Positions 44,240-56,344 of a stretch of 64,000 bases of DNA are shown one piece after another. The stretch is from Deroplatys truncata (Eukaryota > Arthropoda > Insecta > Mantodea > Mantidae): the NCBI GenBank assembly GCA_030765065.1, contig CM060989.1, forward strand, positions 38,183,501 through 38,247,500, in the 5' to 3' direction. Position 1 is the stretch's first letter, and every line of letters starts with the position of its first letter. Both the position numbers and the translations under genes were made by a program. Under the pieces are notes generated by a model. It made no database searches. It was not told the origin of the DNA and saw nothing but the letters and a program-made list of their open reading frames with translations.

Positions 44240-45699
44240 CTATATTTCAAGAGATGCTCCCTCAACTACCAGCTAAAAGATTAGATTCTAGGTTGTCTCC
44301 AACTTAAGATTACGCTCAAGAACTCTGTACAGTCAAGTGTTATATGAAATTACTTCTTAATTCATGTTTAGACTTACCTTACTAGATTTAGAACGTATGT
44401 ATTAATTTCTATTGTAACAGTATTAAAGTGGAATGGCATGGTATTTAGCTTTATTTATCTTTACGAAACCTTAAAAGGCCATAGAAAATAAACAATGAAT
44501 TCTTGAGAACTTTATAAATTAATAACTCTTTTGGCATAAAGACAACTTTCTAGAGAGTGCACTAGGGAGACTAGATTTATAAAACTACAAGAATTTGGAT
44601 TGCCTAAGAAATTGATGAGAGAAATTGGAAAGCTGTCGACCTGGCTTCTAAATGGATTACCTTCTTCATCTTGTAGTGGGGAAGTAAGGGCTTAGTAACA
44701 CGTGTTATCTCAGCTGGATGCTATCTCGGATCTCCGAAGTTCCTTAAAGTTCTCTGCCGGGCTGCTTGTAGAACAGAGGAGAAATTCCTATCCTAGATAA
44801 CTAACTTGATATTCCTCGGGGTTATCTAGATGAAGGCAAATAACAAACTGACTTTCCCTTAAACAGCTTAATTTATTTAATATAATGTCTGTTTAAGGAG
44901 CTAGCAACTTTTCCTTGCTTACACTAAACTGATATAAAAGATGTACATTTTAACTTGCATTTACTGTGAATTATTACGTGGACATATCTAACTCGGCACA
45001 CGATATTTCCCATGCACACATACGCACAATCGTCCACCTGACATTACATCGCTGACAATCACCAAGACTGCTCGAGAGAGAGAGCCAAACTTTGGGCCTC
45101 CTTTCCCTTTTATATTCTCCTACTATGAGGCTAGAATTCGCGCCTTTATATGTAGTAACAGCTATTCTCACTGGTTATCTACTTAGCGTGCTATAAAAAT
45201 AAAATGTTCCAAATTTTAGAAGCTATGCTTCCCTTTGACTTCTCTGGTAAAACCCACTATCTCTGTCTCACTCTACAACTCCTTTATCTTTCTGCTTTTT
45301 TTTCCAAATCCCTTCACTTCCAAGAATTGGACCACTATCTCTGTCTCGGTCTAATCTCGGACCTCTCTATTTTCTGTGACTCTGCCTAAACCCTGTGTGC
45401 ATTAGCGTGTATGTGCCGGTGGACTGTACCCCTGTTGCTAGCTCGCCTGGTTGTTATTTATTACAGTTCTTTACATGCTTGCTTTCTCGTTAATTACATT
45501 CTGTGGTACAAGTTATTTTACAATAAGGCTATTTCTCAATGTTATTTTACATTATTAGTTATTCCTGTTATTTTCAATACTGTATTCTATTGTGTATAGT
45601 TCCGTTATAATGAACTCTTTGTTAAAGTTGTAATGTCTGTGAACCTCAAAATCAAAGTAAATGTTGTGTTGGGAAGATAATACTTGCGTGCAGACAGTG
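44240..45699. other. No gene recognised
   Basis: AT-rich DNA of about 1.46 kb. Short frames only. The segment 45200-45380 is CT-rich. Confidence 0.35.
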
Positions 45700-47292
45700 G
45701 TCTTCTTTTTTTATCGTAGTTAGGTAAGAGGAGGTATTGTATCTTAACCAAAAATTCGATATTGAGGTTTCTCCGAAAATACGCGTTTTGAAACTCTCGG
45801 ATTCCGAAAAAAGTTTTTTTTACTACTTCCAAAGTTATGACACGGAGATTCTCGAGAAACCCCTCAACCCCAAACTACCCTTTATATGTAAAATTATTCG
45901 AAGATTGCTTCTCAAAAATGGCTCACGATCTTTATTATATTTAATACATTGACATGACAAATACAAAGCATAGCTTGAAATTTCTAGTAATAACTTTTGA
46001 AATCCTCTTCATTCAGAAGAAATTCTGTGTAATTTTCTATAGCTGGTAAACCCTGAGATAGATACAACGTACTGCATTAAAATGTAGAAGTTCTTAAAAG
46101 CACACAATTTATTTCAAATAACATTTTTGTGACATCAGCCATTTCCGAGCTATTTCCATTTATTATTGGTTTGAATTTTTCAATAAGTTTCCTTTTTACT
46201 TTCTCTACTACGTATACTAAGTAGGGGAAGTATTGTATTCCACCCAAAAATTCGATACCGAGATTTCACCGGAAACATATGTTTTGAGGCCCCCTGAATC
46301 CAAAAAAAGTATTTTTGGAAACGTCCGTGTGTGCGTCTGTGTGTGTGTGTCTGTGAACAGCATAACTCAGAAACGAACAGTCAGATAAACACCAAACTTG
46401 GTATTTAGGTTCAGTAGCTTTCAGAGATGCGACACCAAGGTTTTCAAGAAAATCCCCCCACCCCAGGTTACCCTTTACATGGAACATTTTTCGAAATTTT
46501 TAATTTTCATCAAAAATGGCTCTAACGATTTTGATTAAAATATCATATATGCAAGATATTTTCATGACAAATGAAATGTATATCTCGAATTTTCTGGGAA
46601 TATCTCCAAAATTATTCTTCATTGTGAACGACTTTTGCATAACTGGTAAACCATAAGAGATAGACAAAATTTTACTACACACAAAATGTAGATCGCATTA
46701 AAATACACAATTTATATCATATACATTTTTTTTGTCGAGTGAACCATTTTCGAGATATTGCTTGTTATTCTCTTAAATTTTCCAATACTTATACTTTTTC
46801 TCAAATGGAAATTCGTTATTCATTTTTTTTGTCCTGGTAATACAAAGAGAATGGAATACTCCACATAGCAACCAGCTCTTAAAATATTTGACTATCGCTT
46901 AAAGCCTAGCATTCCCCTTGCATCTACAAGAAACTTAGCAATAAGATTAACATCTCATATCTCGATTAACATGAAGCATATGGAGGATAAGCGTTTGTAA
47001 AAATAGTTTGTACAAGAGTAGAGAAAGTGATGTGAGTGTAACACATATTTTTTAAAAAGTTCTGTTCAGTTGTTTCTGGCAATGTCATGGATAAAGATGA
47101 AATTTTAAGGTCAGCGTATTGACTCGGTTTTTAAAATCTGGCTATCGATTCGGTTTACTCCATCCACCTTGCACTTACAATGAAATGTGTAATTAATCTG
47201 TTTCTGCATAGTTTTATCTCGATTCACTTGAAGTAGATAGAAGAATAGTGCGTAGAGAAATTCATCTGAATGTTAAGACATCAGATTTTTCT
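45700..47292 (-). repeat. Family B repeat split by family A
   Basis: The first part, 45700-46189 (ATTCGATATTGAGGTTTC ... TTCAATAAG), and the last part, 47056-47292 (GTTGTTTCTGGCAATGTCATGG ... AATGTTAAGACATCAGA), join in the order expected for B. The whole of family A sits between them. Confidence 0.8.
46190..47055 (-). repeat. Family A repeat inside family B
   Basis: Opens TTTTTACTTTCTCTACTACG, closes AGTGTAACACATATTTTTT. A 73-codon minus frame (46266-46487) beginning MFHVKGNLGWGDFL parallels the frames in other A copies. Its position shows A was mobile after B had decayed. Confidence 0.85.
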
Positions 47293-47879
47293 TTCCTGCA
47301 CTCCCTTTACACAACGAATGTCTGTGAGGCGTAATGTCGACTTAAGTGCTTTTATTACCACCATTCATTTCGATATATCCACAGAAAATAAAACAAACGC
47401 ATTCACGAAACTTCTCAGAGCGGAAATTAATAAAGAAGTAGAAACATATCTAGAAGAAACCCTATATTAATCTTAGTAAGTCCAACAAAACACTTGGTTA
47501 CTTAAAAAAGTACTACGTTTATGTCAAGCGATATTCTACTCTGTGGACTGTTTTATAAACTTACTAAGCACACATTTTTACCCTCAGTTGAATATGTTTC
47601 TATTCGGCAATGAACTTATAAAGCACTCCTATGCAATCCTACCATTATAAACAAGTTGGTACTGTATTCAACATCGTGCAAAATTGACTCATTATGGCAT
47701 GCGCGGCAATAATAGCAATAACGCATTTCCTATAGCAATGACATAATACCAGTATTCTAAGTCGCCATGGCTTGTAGAGAGAAGATTAAACCCTTTTGTG
47801 ATATTTCCTTCCCTAAGCAATGAAAATGCAAAAGCATCTGTACATTATTAAATTTAAGTAGATTGTATTGTTCTTTACG
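47293..47879. other. No feature recognised
   Basis: Unique AT-rich spacer. The frame 47270-47470 has no recognisable product. Confidence 0.35.
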
Positions 47880-48840
47880 TTGTTTGCTGCTACGTATGAA
47901 AAGCCGATTTGAAGTAGGATTTGTATTATATTTCAACTGTTGGGGAGCTGAAAACTTGAAGTAGTTGCAACAGCACGCATGGTAAACAGTTTCCGGTAGC
48001 CTTCGGCCCAAATGTACTTTCAGGTGGCCTTTGCCCCAAGTTTAAAAAAAAAATATTAGCTTTGTAATTTAACTGTTTATTTAAATATTATATATTTATG
48101 TTTGCTTCGGCTGCGTCAGTATTTATTTTAGAGACATGGATTTTTTAGCAGGGCGTGATGCGACAAGAATGTAGGCTTACACAGATTATAATTTTACTGC
48201 ACTCCTTTTATTAATCCTTGACACAAATTTAATAGCACTTTACTGATATCGAGAGCTGTGAGATTCGTTTATTTAATACTTGCACTTTTTAACACGTATA
48301 CTATTTTCGTCTCACACGAATACGTAATTAATTTCTCTCGGACACATCTCGCGTCTGGTTAGTAACTCTGCTGGAGGCAACTGAACTGATTTCAAGCGCC
48401 TAAACTTGTAAATTTCTGTATTTCAAGTCTCTGATTGGCTACTTTTACTCCAGTAGAGTACCTGCATTTAACTAAAGCTTTTTCTGGTTGTTGATTGGCT
48501 GATTTTATGAAGCGTCACTAAAATCACATTAATGCTTCCAAGAATCACAAGTAACATTTAAACTCTCAAACTCATTATTGCCTCAAGCTTACCTCATTGT
48601 TACCTCATTGTTAGCAACTTTTAACTTATTATTCTCACAGCTCTTACATTGTTAAATTACGTAATATATTCACATAAAGTTATTGAACATGGACACAATA
48701 ATATAAACATATACAATGACTGTAATATACACCTTTTAGATATAGTTACATACACACATTGCTTCAAGGTGGGCTGTTATTGAATTTACATATTACATAA
48801 TTTGACTGAAACCATTTAAATGTTAATGATACTGCCTCAA
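47880..48840 (+). mobile_element. Family C element, copy 3
   Basis: GTTTGCTGCTACGTATGAAAAGCC then GATTTGAAGTAGGATTTG at the left, ACTGCCTCA at the right. The internal GAGCTGTGAGATT and TTCTCACAGCTC inverted pair is retained. It is closest to copies 1 and 4. Confidence 0.75.
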
Positions 48841-49190
48841 AATATAGGCTAATTAAGATCTTAATTCATAATTACTAGGCTACATCACTGTCCAAAACAC
48901 ATGCTCACTTCTCTCCCAGGAAGGGAATGCATGCAAGTGGCTGCCTTGTTTATCGCTTCAACACGTCAGGTAATAAATGAAATACAGGGAGAGAAGCTAA
49001 ACATCTCGTTTACGAACATATGAAGACGCCCTCACTTATGTCAGCTATGAATGTAGAACTATTTCATGATTTATTTCTTGCAATTTATATTGCTAAGTTT
49101 GCATAAAATGTTTTATCCAACTCGTGGATAGTCTTAATATAACACTCATGCAATAATCATCAAAATTATCCCTTGTTGTATTAATTGCTA
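48841..49190 (+). repeat. Family D repeat, copy 1
   Basis: Matches 56345-56700 inverted: ATAGGCTA, CTTCTCTCCCAGGAAGGG, CAGGTAATAA, ATGAAGACGC, CTCACTTATGTCAGCTATG, TTTCATGATT, AACTCGTGGATAG. No coding sense. It abuts the end of family C copy 3. Confidence 0.7.
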
Positions 49191-49293
49191 TTAATTACTA
49201 CACTAACCTGCATTATAGTTTCTCAGTTACAAATCTGTACTAAGTGCACTTATGTAAACATTTCTGTAGAAATTCACTTTGTAGACATATGTA

Positions 49294-50554
49294 TGAGGAC
49301 GGATTGATAAGTGAGTGACTTTTTAAAGAAAATAACAATTTTTTTCCAGAAAATCAATTTCATTTCCCAGCATAGTCTCCTTTCAATTCAATACACGTTG
49401 TCCAACGTTTCTCCAATTGTTTAACCCTTCCAAACAATATGATTTTTCGAAGTCCGCAAAATAGAGGTTGTTTCTGTCATGATGTGTTCACTGTACATGA
49501 ATTTCTTCCCAGCGAGCCAATTTTTCAGGTTTGCGAAGAGGAAGAAGTCGCTTGGAGCCAAATATGCAGAGTATGGTGGGTGAGGTAGCAGTTCGTAGCC
49601 CAATTCCACAAATTTTGCGATGGCAGTGGCTGACTTGTGTGCGGGTGCATTATCCTAGTGAAAGAGAACCTTTTTCGGGTCGTTTTTTTAACAATTCCTT
49701 GTAAAACTGATCCAACATTGCGGCATAGCATGAACCTGTGATCGTTTTACCCTTTTCCAGGTAGTGGATGTCTATCACCCCTTGTGAATCCCAAAAGACA
49801 GCTGTCATGAGTTTTCCTGCCGACGGAATGGTTTTCGCTTTCTTTGGAGCGGGTTTGCCGAAGGAAATCCACTGCTTTTTGTTTCAGGTTGAAAGTAATG
49901 GATCCATGTTTCATCAACCGTGATATAACGCCGCAAAAACTCATTTGATTTGCGCTGGAACATGTCCAAACATCCCTGTGAAATGGTCTCACGATTCCGC
50001 TTGTTCTCAACTGTGAGCAACCGCGACACCCATCTTGCTGACAGCTTTCTCATGCCCAAAAATTCGTGTAGAATGTTTTACACCCGTTCACTCAAGATGT
50101 TTACGGTATTGGCTATCTTGTGGATTTTCACTCGGCGGTCTTTCAACACAATATCGTGAACTTTGTTCATCATTGCTTCTGTTATGACCTCAACCTGTCG
50201 TGCTATGCGCACGGCATCTCTTGTGCTGGAACGGCAACATCGAAATTCTGTGAACCATGCCATGTGATGGAGCAGAGTCCCCATAATACTTGTTCAGCTT
50301 TTCTTCCGTTTCCTTCACCGTCTTACCACGCAAAAATTAATGCTTTATCAGAACACGAAATTCACTTTTCTCCATTTTCTACGAAGCAACACTCGTCTGC
50401 TTATTTTAGACGCGCTTAACAATGTTCTTAGAAGCAAATGACGACGAATTTCTGCGATTATACCCAGAATATATGTAAGACTTGGGTGCAAATAAGAAAC
50501 CTGTGATTAGAACGCTATCTCTCGTCAAAGTCATGGACTTATCAATCCGCCCTC
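49294..50554 (-). mobile_element. mariner element 2 (same family as element 1)
   Basis: TA at 49292-49293 and 50555-50556. The right end in reverse reads GAGGGCGGATTGATAAGTCC and the left end has GGACGGATTGATAAG. Length is 1261 bp. It is very similar to 10544-11811 and in the same orientation. It lies less than 100 bp upstream of the splice acceptor at 50641. Confidence 0.92.
49360..50375 (-). pseudogene. mariner transposase, inactivated (copy 2)
   Basis: The start is the minus-strand ATG at 50373-50375 (MEKSEFRVLIKH, the usual mariner N-terminus). Open pieces follow in different frames: a helix-turn-helix part at 50078-50284 (TEFRCCRSSTRDAVR), then 49805-50059 with ITVDETWIHYFQPE (first Asp). 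A part with the second Asp follows, where FHQDNAPAH has become FH-stop-DNAPAH (TAG, plus 49655-49657). The last part is LPHPPYSAYLAPSDFFLF (third Asp). A short deletion also separates the second and first Asp regions relative to copy 1. All three catalytic Asp codons survive, but the gene is broken. Confidence 0.9.
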
Positions 50555-50641
50555 TATACGTAAATTTGTTTGTTCGAGGAATTGTAAGAACTCAACAGCC
50601 TCTCTGCATTGATGTAATGTGTATATGCTGTTTTGTTTCAG

Positions 50642-50670
50642 GTCAAGTAATGCCGCTGAAGTAAACAGGG
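50642..50670 (+). promoter_or_regulatory. Short upstream ORF in the leader
   Basis: ATG CCG CTG AAG TAA at 50650-50664 ends six bases before the main ATG at 50671. Short uORFs directly ahead of a start codon often lower translation by making ribosomes terminate and reinitiate. No effect is shown here. Confidence 0.3.
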
Positions 50671-50743
50671 ATGAGGTTACTGCTGGTGACTTTCCTGTTT
50701 GTTGTCACCGAGGCCACATCCCCTCTTCTACCTCGGACACCAG
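50642..50743 (+). CDS. Host exon: 5' UTR end plus signal-peptide start of an unidentified secreted or membrane protein
   Basis: Acceptor: a T-rich tract (CTGTTTTGTTTCAG) ends at 50641. Donor: CACCAG then GTAAGG at 50744. The exon holds 29 bases of leader and an ATG at 50671. From there 24 codons plus one base are open to the donor (next intron in phase 1), reading MRLLLVTFLFVVTEAT then SPLLPRTP. That is a basic residue, a hydrophobic core of about ten residues and a small/polar cleavage-like region, as in a signal peptide. A four-codon upstream ORF (ATG 50650, stop just before the main ATG) may damp translation. I do not recognise the protein. Later exons are not found in the window, so function is unknown. 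A chance frame is the main alternative. Confidence 0.5.
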
Positions 50744-50837
50744 GTAAGGCAGTAGTCCTGTTTAAACGATCATTGTATCCGCTTAATTCTTAAGGAAGCT
50801 TAACAAACGGACATAGGAATTAGGGATTCCACCTTAA

Positions 50838-51410
50838 TGTGACGGTTTCCAAAGTAACGAATAAAAAGTAACTAGTTACCCAATAGCTGTTAACCAAAGT
50901 AACGAAGACAGCTAGTTATCGCGTTAGCAGTTACTGCAGTAACCAGACGGTTACCGAGCCTGGATGACATCATTCACTACATGTGCGCGGCATTGGAATC
51001 GCTTATCGGGAACTAGTTACCTCAATACTCGTTTACAACTTGAGTCATCCTCGCACGTCGCTGCAAGTACATTGTTGTTTATTACAGCGTGTTGCATATC
51101 GCTTCGTATATAGGTCACAGGCCACGTATGACAGCTCAGTCAGCACTCAGGCAGCAAAGCTGCATGCATTTCATTAAAAAGCTATTTACATACGATTATA
51201 GATGCACGAGTTTTTAAACTTCGCGGATATATGGTATGAATAAACAATTAATGCTGTTTGGTAGTAAAATATGCGCGGGTCGCTAAACACAAACAACGAC
51301 ATCGTTCATATTGAAACAGAGTTAAATCTAATCGTTACCGTGAACTCACTGTAACTGCGACAGTTATAACCGTTACTCGAAAATAACTGTTTGTCACATC
51401 CTTAATAGAA
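50838..51410. mobile_element. hAT-like MITE (candidate)
   Basis: ATGTGACGGTTTCCAAAGTAACG near the left end is partly mirrored by GGATGTGACAAACAGTTATTTTCGAGTAACG reading inwards from the right end (about 51350-51410). The interior has many TAAC(T/G)GTTA-like words and two AACTAGTT palindromes. No frame codes for a transposase. The target duplication is not determined. Confidence 0.4.
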
Positions 51411-52744
51411 TTCTTAATCAGTGGACTTAAAATTATCGACACTCAAAACATTATATCAATACAAAGATTGTAAACAACGGGCTTAAGACATTGAAGGGCA
51501 GGTAAACACGGTCTTATGAGTGTTGTCTGCAAATGCCAACCAACTGTACGCGAGATGGGGATGGTTTGTAACCTGCGACGTCACTCTAGTCCAGAAACAG
51601 TTCAAGTTCATTTTCTTTCGTTCTCACTTTAATACTTAGAAATCCCTATGCCTATTAAAAAAAACAAATCATTAGTAACTGCTAATTTGCTTTCTCCAGC
51701 ATGTATTATTTCATAAGGATTCAATGTAGAATTTGTGTAGAGAACTCAGAATGAACCATGAAAACAATCGAACGATTTTCAGGAGTGGCTCAAGAAACCC
51801 ATACGAGTATTTTCTTAAAGAGAATGCCTGCTCCTTGACATCTAATGTTGGGCTAAGCAGTAGATTATTACCAACGACAGAAAAAACATGAGCATTCATA
51901 CTTGTCATCACTATGGTTTTTACGTTTTGGAATGTGTAGAATTCAATGTACGTGACAAAAATTCGTATTTCATAACATTTCATATATTCTGAAAATCTTA
52001 ATTTTTCTTCATATTTTGTAAGATTTACTATTTTTCACCTTTAAAATAATTTCCGTTAGCAATGATCCGGGCTTTCCAGATATTCTATTCGAGCAGTTGT
52101 CTGTCAAACACACTTAGAAAACTCATGGCAGTCTTTCCAGAAAACACGTTTGGGAAACCTCACATCACCCTTTTCAACAAGTCAGGCACAGTTGAGAAAG
52201 CGTAACATTTCCTCTATGTGACGTCATGTGTAAGATTAAGGGGACCTAAGACAGATTATATTATTTTCTACAATTTTTTCTCAATATTTTTAAAATTTTG
52301 TATGTTGGTTTCCTTCATTCTAAATAGCATTGTGTAAATTTCATTAAAATCGAGGAAGTAGTTTTTCAGATATGAGTTATTTTCTGTTTTTCATATCACG
52401 ATATTTGAAAATTATGAAATACTCCTTGCAGGACAAATTTTATTTTTCATCAGTACCACTTTGTCACATTAATATTTGAACTCCTAACAAATTATCCTAG
52501 TATTCTTTTTTCATTTTGTGCTTTGAATAACAAATTATTAATTATAATCATTAATACAGATATTACAGCCTAAAAAGTAAACAAATTTAGGATTAATAGC
52601 CCACTGTGCCCAAGTTTTACATAGTAGCCCAAAAATGATACTACAACTTTTTTAGATAGAACAGTAGGACTATTATGCCAAGTTTCATGCAAAACTATGG
52701 AAAACTGTCCCGCATGGGCTTTGTGGCTTTGCCCACTTTTTTAA
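51411..52744. other. AT-rich intron-like DNA, no gene
   Basis: About 1.3 kb. The only oddity is the phrase ATTTTTCTTCATATTTTGT at 52000, repeated at 53465 and 53508. No coding frame. Confidence 0.4.
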
Positions 52745-53210
52745 ATGTCAGTTCACTCAGTTCTTACTGTCACTGTTTTGATCTGTTCAACCTTCAATGA
52801 GACTCCACTTAGTTCACACTGTCACTTCAATAATGTGAACTAGTTCAATTTCTCCATCACTTTACTTTTTTTTCACTATCACTTCACTTTCTTCGTGACG
52901 TAGCGGCGTAACGAAATGCACACGACGGTCCACACGCTGGGGAATGAAGACAGTACTTCTCCAATCTCTCGCTCCGCAGGAAACAGTCGCTGCACGTCAT
53001 AGCAGTCGTCACCACTCGCAAAGAGAAAGTGCTTTTTTCGCACCAGAAACGCACACGCAAACTCGCTCACCATCTCAACTGACTCGATCACGCAAGAACG
53101 CTCGCTTATATAGCAGCTGGTTAGAGTTCCAGAACGTGCTAGAAGGGAAAACACCCAGCATATTCTGGTTATCTGACTATAGCGCTTCTGGTATTTAAGC
53201 CGGGTGAGAG
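52745..53210 (-). repeat. Family E repeat, copy 2 (promoter-like)
   Basis: In minus orientation it begins with a TATA box (CTATATAAGCGAG near 53107) and continues GTGAGCGAGTTTGCG, CTTTCTCTTTGCGAG, CGTACTC-like sequence, CCGCTACGTCACGAAGAAAG and repeated AGTGAA units. It is uninterrupted and so is the reference for copy 1. The frame at 52879-53154 (minus) includes it but has no recognisable product. Confidence 0.6.
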
Positions 53211-53597
53211 CGCTACTTATCTGTGTTTACCTCCGACTTTGGCCATAGTCGCTGTTTTACAGTATTAAGAAAGGACGAAGCAACTAGTAACTTGTTTTTG
53301 TCTATGTTTATAGGTTTGGGATTTTCACAATTATTCATATCTGTAAACTTCATGTAATTGGTTGTATTTCATTTGATATTTTATTACTAAATATGGACAG
53401 AAATCTAAACCTGCTCCAAATCCATGAAATATAAGTTGTTTTGGCTTTGAAAAAATAAATGGATTTTTCTTCATATTTTTGTAAAGTATTCAATATTTTG
53501 GCAAATTTTTCTTCATATTTTGTTTGTAATTATTACATAGCCAGTTGTAAACAGTACTTATTTTCCATCCATTATAACATGAAGCGGGTAGTCTCTT
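53211..53597. other. No feature recognised
   Basis: AT-rich, with two copies of the TTTTTCTTCATATTTT phrase. Confidence 0.35.
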
Positions 53598-53920
53598 AGC
53601 GCGCGGTAGCGCAGTGGGAGACCCGGGTTCGATTCTCGGTGCCGACGTGCGGATTTTCTCCCGCTGGGAGACCTGGCCCGGGGTGCACTCAGCCTCCTTA
53701 GGTCCCTGAGGGGCCAATTGAGGAGCCGCCTAAATGAAAAGTAGCGGTTCCGGGTTAAGGAGGCCGCATATACCATCCGGGAAGTACCCGCGGCTGTCAC
53801 CCTCCAATATTGCACCCCACTCATGACGCCTGTTGTGGGTACAGGTGGGGGACGCAGTGGCCGGGTGGCAGGCCTTGTTTTGGCAATTGACTTTTGTGCC
53901 ACAGAGTTTAGTTTAGTTTA
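53598..53920 (+). repeat. tRNA-derived SINE (well preserved)
   Basis: A box GGTAGCGCAGTGG at about 53605-53617 and B box GGGTTCGATTCTC at about 53625-53637 sit only about 10 bp apart (the tRNA head is shortened). A body of about 270 bp follows with GGTGCACTCAG and CTCCTTAGGTCCCTGAGGGG. It is related to 26285-26600. The good head sequence suggests a relatively recent copy. Confidence 0.8.
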
Positions 53921-55873
53921 TGGTATGAAGCGCCGATTTGTTCAGTAACAGTTATTTTTAACGTCCATATTTTAAAACGCTTGCAAATAATCCGAAAAGT
54001 CTATACTTGTAAGTTTAAACTTCATCAGCATAAGTAAATAAAGAATGCATACTTGTATCGGTTAAATTTGCCGATTAAACTGTTAATACCGCTGAATGCT
54101 GAGTTCGTATTCACATCTGTGAAAGCAGAGTGGAAAAAACAGGCCATGCACCTATTATATTGCTATAGTTCCGCGTTCCCTATAAACCATTTCTCCTTGT
54201 TTTGCAATGAGGGGATTCTGTCTGCATTGCTCCACTATGTGCTTTTCGTTAAACAGATGCTTCGGCAACTTTGTAGTTGTTTTTCACGGAAACATAGGCG
54301 TGATTTACATTTGCTAAATACGTGCCTTTGATTTTGTTTCTGTCTGGTCGTTTGATTCTTATATGTAGTGCTTGAGTTCTCCTAGATTTTTGGGCAATAT
54401 TTAATTGTTTTAATTCTTGTGATTCTCGTTAAGCTTGTTAAAAATTGTTATGTGTTCGGAGTTTATCTAAATTCTTAATTTGTCAAGCGTTTATCTAAAT
54501 TGTTAGTTTGTTCAAAGTTTATCTAATTGTCCATATGTTGTGAGGGACTTACTTTGCTGCATCATGGGAATTGTATGATAGTGGCGTTGATCTGTTTAAT
54601 GACCAGGTAAGTGTGAGGTAAAGAGCTGTAGTGATCGAGCTAAATGAGACCAATTTTCTATGTATTTATATCAAGATAATTGACCTTACCTTTTTCTCTG
54701 TCATAATTATGAGATTTGTGTGAACTCATAACCTAATGGTTTTTTTAAAACTCCTGTTGGATATGATAATGTATGTTGCCCTGTGACAAACACTTGTTAA
54801 TTAAACCCAGTATACCGAATTTGACTTTTGTGAACAAATGCTTGGGGGGCAGCTGTTACCTTTTATAGATCTTACCACCGTATATCCCTGGTCCAATCGC
54901 TTCTTAGTCTAGGCTCCTCCATTTTAATTATGTGAGTATGAGATACGGAACAGAGTGCAAGTTGTTTCTGGTCATGAGAAAGCCGTTGCTAATTCTTAAT
55001 GATGAAAAATTGCTGTTGTTAACTACCATACAGTTTTCACTACATGTTATAATTTCATATATACTCCATTGACAGTTTATGAAGTGACGCACTTTGTAAA
55101 GAAAATCCGCTCTGTGTGAAAAGGCTGTTGTTCACATTAAATTCCATAACTAACGTAATGTTCATAGCTATAATTTCGCATGACATGGCGTTTTATCTGT
55201 CTATTGTTATTTATTTCGTGCTAAAATAATGTTACCCAGTTTCGTTAGCTTCTATAGCGGGATGTATGCTTCTCGCGAATAGCTTAGTTGTCACCAAAGC
55301 TTTTGTACGCTTTGTTCACACAGTTTAACACAGCACTAAAAGCATTTAAATGGCTGCATTTTTAGTGCAATTTTGTCATAAAGGATATCAATCATAAACC
55401 GGAGAGCAGTTATTGCTGTTTCCTGCATAGCATTGTTATGGTGATAAAACACAATAGTGCTATATAAGCCTTGCATCATCCCTTTGTTCAGCGTATGTAA
55501 CAGGCATGTTCATGTATTGATTGGGTGCCTCGCTACACTGTCACAGTTCGAGGCTTATATTTCATGTTCATTATGTTTTAATATAAATTTAGTATGTATG
55601 TATATCAGCAACAGCCTCCCCTCTGTGAAGGATTTTTCTTCATTTTATGACAATATTAATTTTATTACTTCTATTACAGTGAATGGTGTGAAGGCTTATA
55701 TGCGTTTAAACAACAAAATAGCATACCAATGACAACTAGATAACTGGTGCATTCGCATACTTCTGTAACTTTTGTACATCCTGCATTTTTACTGTGATTC
55801 TCTCAATGAAGAAAATTATAAAGTCTGTAATAGTAATTTATACAATTGAATAATATAGTAGTGTATCAGTAAG
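53921..55873. other. No gene recognised; small tandem repeat at 54450-54535
   Basis: Nearly 2 kb. GTTTATCTAA recurs at about 54462, 54489 and 54518 within units of about 28 bp. The 92-codon frame at 54053-54331 and the 91-codon frame at 55457-55732 are not recognisable. Confidence 0.4.
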
Positions 55874-56320
55874 TTCATTGTCATTACTAGACGCACTGTT
55901 GTGTTGTATTATTGCTACCAGACGTAGCATTATTGGGTCTCTTTAGTTATATTTAACTTATCAGCCTCTCCTTTTGGCGCGGACCTCCGGGATCTGTTTT
56001 AAATTGTCTGGTATGACGTCAACCATGTCTGGCTTGGCTAGACACGTTGGTGGGGGAAACCTTAGCGTCACTCGAGAGTAAGTGGTCGTTGAAACGAGTC
56101 TATGTGGTCGGTCTTCGGTCTGTGGCATCTCCCTTCATCCTGTTTGCTTTGTTAACTATGTAGAGAATCCAAACGTTTTTGTGAATAAATCCCAAGTAAC
56201 GTGTGTTATGTAATCTTTCAATGTAATATAAATCCCACGCCTTCCTCTTAAATTTACACACTTAGATCCCGGACTTATCTGCCAGCGAGTTGTGCCCCCC
56301 ATGTGCGTGTTGGGGTGACC
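55874..56320 (+). repeat. Family L repeat, copy 3 (solo-LTR-like)
   Basis: Matches 33436-33908 over its whole length and has the same GTGAATAAATCC and CCACGCCTTCCTC blocks. No internal retroviral genes are next to it. Confidence 0.65.
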
Positions 56321-56344
56321 TAAATTAATCATTTTCTAATAGCC

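Noticed and set aside
51411-52744. Downstream exons of the gene starting at 50642
   Set aside because: No acceptor followed by a phase-1 open frame of credible length was found up to the window end.
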